DNA of 64,000 nt, from NCBI GenBank assembly GCA_034509925.1, contig CM067526.1, forward strand, positions 13,223,010 through 13,287,009, in the 5' to 3' direction. Position 1 is the first letter of the stretch. Each line of letters opens with the position of its first letter. Of this stretch, positions 50,564 through 64,000 are shown in pieces. The notes under the pieces are model-generated. The model ran no database searches, had not been told where the DNA came from, and worked only from the letters and a program-made list of their open reading frames with translations. This stretch comes from Hirudinaria manillensis (lineage: Eukaryota > Annelida > Clitellata > Hirudinida > Hirudinidae). The translations under genes were made by a program, and so were the position numbers.

Positions 50564-51170
50564 AAAAACTCACAGTTTTCAACTTTTCAAACAAATGAAC
50601 CTCAACAAATTTCTCGGTCTCTTCGTTCTGTGGCAAGTTGTAGCTTACATAAACTTGTTTGCCAGTTTTGTTCACTGAAATAAAGTATTAAAGTAAGAAA
50701 ATCCATATAATTATTCTGGATATATCACGAGGAATGGCAGAATAATGCCGTGTGAAGTTAGATTTAATTACGCATTTTTGGTCAAATGTGCATATAGACT
50801 GACCGATTCTTTTGGCGAGGTTTTGTGACGTAAAATTTGAGCTGTCACCCATCAAGTTCACAGATAATGGGCTTCTCTCCTTAATTTAAATCAATTTTAA
50901 TGTATGTGTACATTTAGAGATATGAATTTGTTCATAAATAATACATTATTGCATCAAAATATTTATATTTATTTAAGTAATATTTGAATAATTTTAAATA
51001 TCGATACATACATATTTGGTGAGAGTGGACAAAGAAAGATTGTTAAAGCCTTTAGTAGTATTCCCGATCCAGATAAAGAGCGATCCTTGTAGAGAGATCA
51101 CTTGGATATAAATTTTGTCCAAATCTTTAACCAAAACAAAATGATTGACTCGTATGGGGCTGCTATCCAT
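50562..51170 (-). CDS. PSMG4: Proteasome assembly chaperone 4
   Basis: Three exons: 51012-51170, 50804-50879, 50562-50674. They give 348 nt, or 115 residues; human PSMG4 has 123. Conserved parts are the FIWIGN block (human LFLWVGA), the SPLSVNLMGD segment (human IPVSTSLLGD), LAKRI, and the NKTGKQVYVSYNL block (human TNKQVFVSYNL). PSMG4 pairs with PSMG3 and promotes assembly of the 20S proteasome alpha ring in the cytosol. The gene is too split for its parts to stand out as long open frames. It converges on the Mieap-like gene and lies upstream of no other close gene; its start is 2.3 kb from the 3' end of the taperin-like gene on the same strand. Confidence 0.9.
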
Positions 51171-53497
51171 TGTCCTGGTAATTAATCATATCGAAATCAA
51201 TTTTTTAAATTAGGATTGAATCACATTTGCTTAGAAATTTTTGCAATAGATCTTAGTTGAAAAGCATGTACATATTACATAAGTATATAATAACATGCAG
51301 CACAAAAAAGAAGCCTTAACAAGTTAGGAATAAAAGGTAGCAAAGACAGAGCTTACTTGCCGATGAAACGCAAATCGAAAGCGGATATTTTATTTACTCG
51401 TAAATAAGAATAATAAAAGTGAATTTCTATAAAATATTGTTCAATGTATTCTCGACAAGATAAATGTTGTTATGCATCTTATTGCTCATATTTTATAACT
51501 TTAAAATTTTATAACCTATATTTAAATATTATTTCCCAACAATTTTACAAATTATTTTATCCCCTTTGTCGCTAAGTATTTGTGATAATATTTATATATT
51601 TTACATTACAGCGAGAACCTTCCATGATTAGCTCTTTTCCTTGTTCATTTTTTGAGAACTCGTTTGTCTTTCCCCTCCAGAGACAACATCTCTCTACTGA
51701 ACATCAAGTTAATGAATATTTAATTCTCCCTGCGTGTTCTGAGTCATCCTTCAGCCAAGGAAGGAGGACTTCTGGTCAAGGATTTGTGACGTCATGCCTG
51801 AGTATCCGGGCAGTTTTTTTTTGTAATGGGGGTAAGAAATAGGTCAAAATCATTTTACGTCATTCAAGACGAGTGACAGCCTCAAGTTAGGCTCAACTAC
51901 CATTCGATTTTATTGGCGACTTTTAACAACGTAAATCCTGCAAAGATTGACATAATCATCCATTGAAGACCGTTGAATCATTGAAGATAAGGAGATTTCA
52001 AGAGATAAAAAAAAAGTCCAAATGAATTGTGTGTCGAACAATCGTGGAGAGTTGCATGGACGTTACAAAATATTGATCCATCCAATGTTTATCCAATCTG
52101 TTACAAACAATAGCAATCACAGGCAGAAAAATGATGATTGATAGACCTTCAATTGACAACTTAAGCTGACAATTATGATTATTGATAATCAATAAATTGT
52201 TAACACTAAGCATAAATAGTGTAGAAAAAAATATGACCATCTGAAGCATCCACCGAATCTCTGCTCAACTTCTGAGTGGAAGCTTCAATGGATCTTCATC
52301 GTCCTCAAAGCATCTTTCTTGAGTAAACGAATGTCAATGACATATTTGAACAAGGGTTTTATAAAGGTACAGTTTAATGATGATTTAATGAATTACACAT
52401 CAATTATTATCAATAAGAATGTATTCCATGCTTAAATTCCACAAAGGAAAAGATTAGATTTGATGAAATTCTTGACTACAGGCCTCGTGAAGATTATTTC
52501 CCAACACATGGAAGCTTTGACCAAAAGCCCTCAGAAGGAATAGTCAAAATATATTCCAGTTAAACTGTAAATTTCTTTCACAAAGATATCGACTTTTTAA
52601 GATTTTGGTCATACTGAAAACTCTATCAATTTTGGTTGTGAGTGCAAGTTAACTCGGTTACTTTAAACAAATATAACCACATTTATTAAGTCTAGTGATC
52701 AACAGTTATAAAGGTTAACAATATGTTCCTTGGAGCACCATGTTTATTGGCATTGAATACTGCCATCTCAAGGTCACTCTGGAGATTGTGGATGAAATTG
52801 AATCCAACCGAACGAAAACAAAACAATACGAGTTAAACAATATGGACACGGCAGCGGAGAAATAATTAGAAACGGTTCATTTTACCAGCAGCACTTCCAA
52901 ACGGGGAACGATCGGATCGCCGGGCGGCCCGACTTCGTCGAGGATTGCGCAAGGAACGGGCGACAGTTAAAGCTGCGATTGAAAAAGTGATAACCGATCA
53001 AGTGGTTGAAAGCGTTCGATCAATCAGTGGGCAGCCAAAAAATATGCAAACCAAAAATCCATATTCATGTCCCCACAATGATTAAGGAATAACAGAGACA
53101 GACTCAATGTTTTAGTAGTGACTCAAAGTTTTATGAAAAATAAAGACAAATGCAAAATAAACAAAGCAGCTAGTTAGCTTTACCAATTAAACAATAGTAG
53201 TAATAATAATAATATATATAATAATAATAATAATAATAAAAGGAACATGGCTTTAATGGTGAAAAATTACTTTCATATGTCATGCACTCCATTAAAACAC
53301 ATTCTGATATTCCCTAAAGTTCCAAAAAAGACGTAACTCGAAATTTCAGTCCTCCGAACAGACCAATCTACTCGGAAGGAAACTCTAAACACCAAAGTTC
53401 AAAGACAAATACTCGATGAGGCTCGAAAAAACACGCACGAGACGGGGAAAAGGGAAGTAAAAATCGAGAAAATAGCTCTCTGTGGCTCCAATTTCCT
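51171..53497. other. Intergenic spacer, PSMG4 to taperin-like gene
   Basis: This 2.3-kb spacer lies between two minus-strand genes. Nothing is recognised in it. The open frame 51582-51842 is unsupported. A short TAA/ATA microsatellite occurs near 53202-53240. Confidence 0.45.
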
Positions 53498-53502
53498 TTT
53501 AT

Positions 53503-53503
<1 letters not shown>
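53498..53503 (-). terminator. Poly(A) signal overlapping the taperin-like stop codon
   Basis: The TGA stop at 53503-53505 shares its last base with AATAAA on the minus strand (TGAATAAA). Confidence 0.5.
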
Positions 53504-58575
<5,072 letters not shown>

Positions 58576-61500
58576 ATTTCAAGGAAGACCTCTGGTTTCT
58601 ATGGTGTTCTGAATTTTATTTATTCCTTTTGACGAATTCTGTGTGAATTACAGATGTAGTTAATGTTAAACGTGTAAATTCCGCTCATGTCGACTAATAT
58701 GTAATAAAATAATAGCCAATTAATTAATCTGACTAACAACGTAACATAACACCAATTTCGTTTAACATACATGGTTTTTGCCGAAAAAGAAATAATAGTT
58801 TTGCACATTACAATCATAGGCAAGTGGAGTAAATGAAAGTGGCAAGTCTCCATGACAACAAGTTAGTGCAAATTCTAAAATAAACGTACACATGGGCCCA
58901 GAGATAACCAAATTTATTCGAACATATTCAAGATGTTTTTTTTTCAACTTTAAGCAAATTGAGAGAAAATGAACACAGACTAGCAGAGCCTCCCGAGCCA
59001 AAGACACGAAAGCCTCTTTACCAAACAGGCAATTACCGATGATTAGACTGTTATTACGGAATCCAAAAACGCCCCCAACCTGACTAAATTTACACATTTG
59101 CTCTCTTAGAATCCAAAGGTGATAATTTACATTGAAAATCGCACCAATTGGTTAAGAATTTTCAAATCATATAATTGGTTATTTTAAAGGAGTACAAATC
59201 CGTATTTTTTTTGTTTACACCGTGCTTTAATGCTCAATAATATTAAGCATTTAACAATAAAAAAAATAGTCAGAGTGCATTTAAGTAAAGAAGTGCTGCA
59301 ATAAGCAATTATTAATTTAAGCAATGCTAAGGCCGTGCATAATATATTTAAGTATTGGTGCGTTAATTTTGTAATCTAAACGTAGTCAATAAATAAGCAA
59401 TTCTACTTAAAATTACATTTTACTATAAAAATAAATATCTCTGCAATATGTAAACTCCAATGTGGAAGCAGTAACTATCAAGGGAAGTTAGACACCGTTG
59501 CTTCCATTATTTCCCATAATTCTTCATAAATTTCCTAAGATGCTTTCAAGAATCATACCTCCTGAAAGTTAAATACCCATTACGCATTAATAAAAAAATC
59601 TATTTAAATATTCCATTTCTAATTACCAATGGAACTCAAATTAAACAAACTGTCCATAGCAATAGGACAAACAGCTTCTATTCGAAAAAGAAATAAGAAA
59701 TACGTGTAGGAAATGAAGTCCATGTAGACTCCAAGATCTTAAATTGCAATATAGAATTCGTTAATTACCAGATACTTTAAAAATAAGTTGAAAGAATTTT
59801 ATAAAATGTTGGTAAGTTACATGAAAATTCATTGAAGATTCTCAAGGCAGGTTTTCGAAACGGTCGAATGAAAGAATCTCACCAAATATATGACTACATT
59901 TGCAAGGGGTTTGAAAATAGAACTTTTTCATAATTGATTAAAAGATGGAGAGTTAACGCATTTTGGATTTTGCGAGTATTTCATTACCGCGTTAATCGTC
60001 GAGCAATTTTCTTACAGAAATTGTGTTTAAAGTCTAAGTTTTTTTTATATGATACTTATTTAACCGAATACAATTAAATTTGGAAGAAAAACATTAAAAA
60101 CCTTGAAAAAGTTTATGCCTTTCATGGAAAGTGGAATGTTAGGAGTAGCTCTTTCTTTGGATTTTTTGGTCCTAAATTGCTGAATAACTTGAAAGATGCA
60201 CATTTTTCTTGCCCGCGTGTTTGCAGTGAGATACGCATTAAAATTATTTCTAATATCTCCTAATTAGCCATTTACCTTATATTAACGCCTAGATAATGCT
60301 GGATACATGTCGCCGCTAGTGGTGCAGACTTGAAATTTTTACTGTTCGTTGCTGCGCTGGAAGATTTTAGTGAGTTAATGTTTAATTTTAATAATGGCAC
60401 CTTAATTTTATATATCATTTTGTTTTCCGTTAACACTGTGTTTTACAATCTAATTGAATCAATTTATAACTCATGAAATCTAGGCTGTATGGCGTGGTAA
60501 CCAATGTTTATCGGTCTTTGGATCGTCGGGTAGAGTTTTTAAAAAATAATTATAAATAAATAGTGGATTATGGCTTGCTTTTTGTGAAATTAGTTGATGC
60601 ATGTGATGCACAATTTCGCCCAACTTAATTTAGAGCGTGACATACATATTCATGCCATTTGATTTGATTAAATGAAAGTTCATTGCTGATAAGCTGCAGA
60701 ATTGTTCTAGAAAACTTGCAAGTAACTTAATTGATTGAATGATTGTAGGTTTTTTTCTACAATGTTGTGTTAATTTAACAGTTAACTGAACCAAGGCTAT
60801 CCTAGAAATAATAAGTTGATAAGATTTTGCATCATTTATTAACTACTTTGTGTGTCTAAAAGTCAATGGTCATTCGCTTTATTGGTGTACTACAAATGAC
60901 AATATTTCCCATTAGCTTCTCCGATGAAAGTGAACTTTTTGGTAATATTCCTGCTTACATTCCTGAATTAATTATGTTGAAACCTGTCTAAAAGTTAGGT
61001 TTATTTAACTGTTGTAATATAGAATTACATGGCAACATGATCCACATGAATCTCCATTTGTGAATGTGACAGAGATTGTGTGATTCCTCACCAAATTAAT
61101 TTGTAATTTCATTTATTGGAATGAAGCTGAGTTCTGCAGAATGACATTTGTGATAAACTTTAATGCACAGTTGTTGACATTATATCTTGAGTGGTGTTAT
61201 CAGTATTTTGTTATTAAAACCATGTACGGCTGCCCCATTATAGGCATTCTGGTGGCAATATGACTAAAAATGTGAGAAGTGAGAAAAATTCAAATGAGCT
61301 CTCTATCAAAAGCAGGATTGAATTAATTATAATATTTTGTATTTTTGACCAACCTCCAGAAAAACACATTCTTTTCATTCTGCAGTCTTAAAAATAACTC
61401 AGCCAATTAACATTTTTCAATGCAAATAATAATGTCTGAATTATGTGGTTCTACTGTGTGTGTCATTGATAGTGATATTGATGGTTGTCATCATCATCAT

Positions 61501-64000
61501 GATCACAAATGTCTCATGATCCATTTTCTATCTTTCTTTCAATCTATTGCTGTGAATGTTATTCTGCTGTTCAGGTGATTTGCAATTCTTACCTTGAAAT
61601 GTTGTGACATGCTGCTCTTTGACCCCATGCACCCTATCAATTCATTCATTCATTGCACTATCACTCGTTCATTCTTTCATTCAGTTGATAACTCTCCTTC
61701 TCCTATTCATCCATTCATCTTTTTTTGTCCTGATCTTCCATCTATCCATAATGTGATTTATCTCATTATACACATAAAAAATACCCCTCAATTGTGGTAT
61801 CGGTGGTATTATTTCACCATCACTATCATCCACAAGCAGTGTTTATCATAGAATGGATGCCAACGAAATTACACGCTGTATTATCAAATCCTGACTCATC
61901 CTTATCATATCACCGTCGTCATCGTCATCATCATCATCAACATCCTTCATCGCTACCCTTTCCTTCCACCTATCTCTCTTTTTAACGTTTAATTCTTAAA
62001 ATTCCAGAATTTTTGAATTCTGAGCAATGAAGGATTGAGAACGATCAATTGAAATGAAAGTTGAGTTCCTAATTCATTCTCTTTGTAGAATTAATGTCTT
62101 AAATTGGATGGGTTTGGGGCCGGGTTAGGGCTGGACCGAGTATGAATAGGGTTGGAGTATGGAGACCCTAAACAGTGATGTATATCAATATGCTGCATAA
62201 AGAAGCTGGCCATTGTTCTCGGTATTAGAATTCATTTACATTCAAATTTAGAGACCGCTGTGCACTTTATTCCAGACTCTTAAAAAGAATTTGCATGCAT
62301 TAAAAAAAAAAGATGTACCTCACAGTCTCAATATCTTCCTATCAAAACCTGATCCGAGCAGCTGAGAGGTGAATTTATGGGAGAGAATTTGTGGTAGATT
62401 AAGTTGAAAGCTTCAAAATATTTAAGAAAGTTTATTTTATTTACGGAGAAAGTGTGGATATAAAAATTCTGTGGCCATAAAGAAATTTCGTGTTTTGTAT
62501 TTGTTCAAATAAAATGTGATTGTGGCTAAACATGACCGTCCTTTTCTCTATGAATATCCGCTGAATTTTATGCTCAGATAGCTCTTAATTCGAACACTTT
62601 CATAGTTTATATATATATACCTTGTGATTTTGGTTGAACCATTGATTGATGTGAGAAAGGAAGAAGGAATGAATGCATAAATAAGCGATTGAATGATTGA
62701 GGAAGCTATGCAGACTGAAAGGTATAGTAACGTCACTTTGTGTATCGTGTTACAAAGCCTAATTATTATATTAAAGATGTACAAAGCAAACAACCAAACG
62801 AGAAATACTATCAACAGCCATCGGCTCTGACCAAAGATGCTGTTCCAGCTTTGAAGTGGATTTTCCCAGGTACTTAAAATTGAAATAGTTTCCTTTCTGA
62901 GATCTAAACTCGGCCACTGCATTCTTTCTGCTGAGTCAAAGAGCTTCCTTCGACTAATGAGTCCCAGTTATCAGTTAATGATTGGGACCGTTGATGACAG
63001 ATTCTCTGAGTCGAACACGGAGCGAGGAACGTGTTTATCGGCCGTAGAGTGACGGGTATGACTTCTATTTGGTCGCCGGTTGTCGCGAACGATCGCTAGC
63101 GTCGACTCTCGCTGCATCAGCGACCGGTGCTTGGTCAGTGTGGTAGCCACCTGACTGATTTCCATTATCGAGTCCATTTATGGGAATAACAGGAACTACA
63201 GCGTTAGAAACGCTAATAGTTGGATTAATGAGCCGTTTTGAGAGCTGGCATAACGATGGCGTCTTGTAATGCAAACATTCTGGTTGTTTGTTTATTTACA
63301 CTGAACTCGTAAGCCCCATGGCAGAGGTTGCGTGTGGCAATCTATCAGTCGTGGATCGTCCGTCAGTGCGACCACCTCTGGAGGCCTGAATCATAGACGG
63401 TATCCCGTATAAACCATGCCCCTATTTGCTGGGGTTGGATGGACTGACTTTCTGGGTAAGATAAGCCAGAGGGGTGAGAGAGATAAAGATAAGGCGATAT
63501 CTCGGAGTATCGTTTACGAGAAGTCAAATAAAACATCATGGAAATATTCGATTAAAAGCCGAATTGCTCACAGACTGAAAATAAATTTCTTATCAACGCT
63601 GAAATTGATTGGACGAACAAAGTGCTTCTCAAGGATTGATGGACTGACGATGAGACATTAATCAGTCGATGTTTATTGATTGTATGTTCTTGTATATTAA
63701 TTAACCTGTCAGCCGGGCTACAACTTCGACTCCATAGTGGGCTGGCTGACCCTTGGTGTTGATATAGGGGCCACTGGATTACAATTTATCTTAAGTTAAA
63801 GCCTAGAATGATTTCATGTATTTCCATAATAAATTCTTGGTATACGAGATTGATATTTTCATAAATAAATTATGTTAATAACTATGACATAACGCGCGCT
63901 ATGACGTAATAATATGTCATATTAATAATTCATCGCTGACCTATCGGTTATCGAGCATGTGTGGGCTCGTACAAAAAAAAATGTGACTACTCTCGACCAA
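58576..64000. other. 5.4-kb stretch without a recognised gene
   Basis: The sequence is AT-rich, with scattered short open frames (for example 62548-62922 and 63416-63661) that lack domains and do not join by phase-consistent splice sites. It may be upstream sequence of the taperin-like gene, an intergenic spacer, or an intron of a gene that continues beyond the window. The part from about 63000 on has more mixed composition. Confidence 0.4.

Noticed and set aside
51582-51842. 86-codon plus-strand frame
   Set aside because: Low-complexity, no recognisable domain, and placed between two minus-strand genes without splice support.
62548-62922. 124-codon minus-strand frame with hydrophobic segment
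   Set aside because: No family signature and no phase-consistent neighbouring exons.

Overview
This is a metazoan nuclear window. The genes are built from many short exons with GT-AG introns, and the spacers are AT-rich and full of trinucleotide microsatellites. Two innexin genes exclude a vertebrate. The gene set (innexins, an adhesion GPCR of group A, a KIAA0825 homologue, a Mieap-family protein, a taperin-like protein) fits a lophotrochozoan, perhaps an annelid; that placement is inference. I rebuilt all exon structures by hand from splice sites, reading frame and intron phase. In every multi-exon model the phases close, and each model that ends inside the window reads from ATG to stop as a whole number of codons.

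Layout, left to right. 1-4235 (-): DHX34-type DEAH-box RNA helicase, 3' end beyond the window. 4665-12095 (+): 19-exon KIAA0825 homologue of about 1259 residues, divergent from the helicase across a 429-bp shared upstream region. 12950-26499 (+): 20-exon adhesion GPCR of the ADGRA type (LRR, Ig, hormone-receptor, GAIN, 7TM) of about 1678 residues. 29117-30862 (-): doublecortin-like kinase in one uninterrupted 581-codon frame, a probable retrocopy. 33107-36230 and 37819-41645 (-): two tandem innexin genes with the same seven-exon plan. 44817-50081 (+): protein with a coiled coil and a Mieap_C-type domain. 50562-51170 (-): proteasome assembly chaperone 4 (PSMG4). 53503-58575 (-): taperin/phostensin-family protein. 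58576-64000: no gene recognised.

The genes do not form one pathway. Local relationships are: a divergent pair (DHX34-like and KIAA0825-like), a tandem duplicate pair (the innexins), and a convergent pair (Mieap-like and PSMG4). Several genes have very compact 3' ends, with the stop codon overlapping AATAAA in PSMG4 and in the taperin-like gene.

The items most worth following up are: a 190-bp telomere-like block in an innexin intron that interrupts one copy of a duplicated segment whose other copy nearby is uninterrupted; the intronless doublecortin-like kinase; the degenerate GPS proteolysis site and the enlarged intracellular parts of the ADGRA receptor; and a 35-bp tandem array carrying a perfect 16-bp palindrome in every unit. 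I found no CRISPR array, viral gene, intact transposon, tRNA or rRNA gene. No clearly new multi-gene system is visible.
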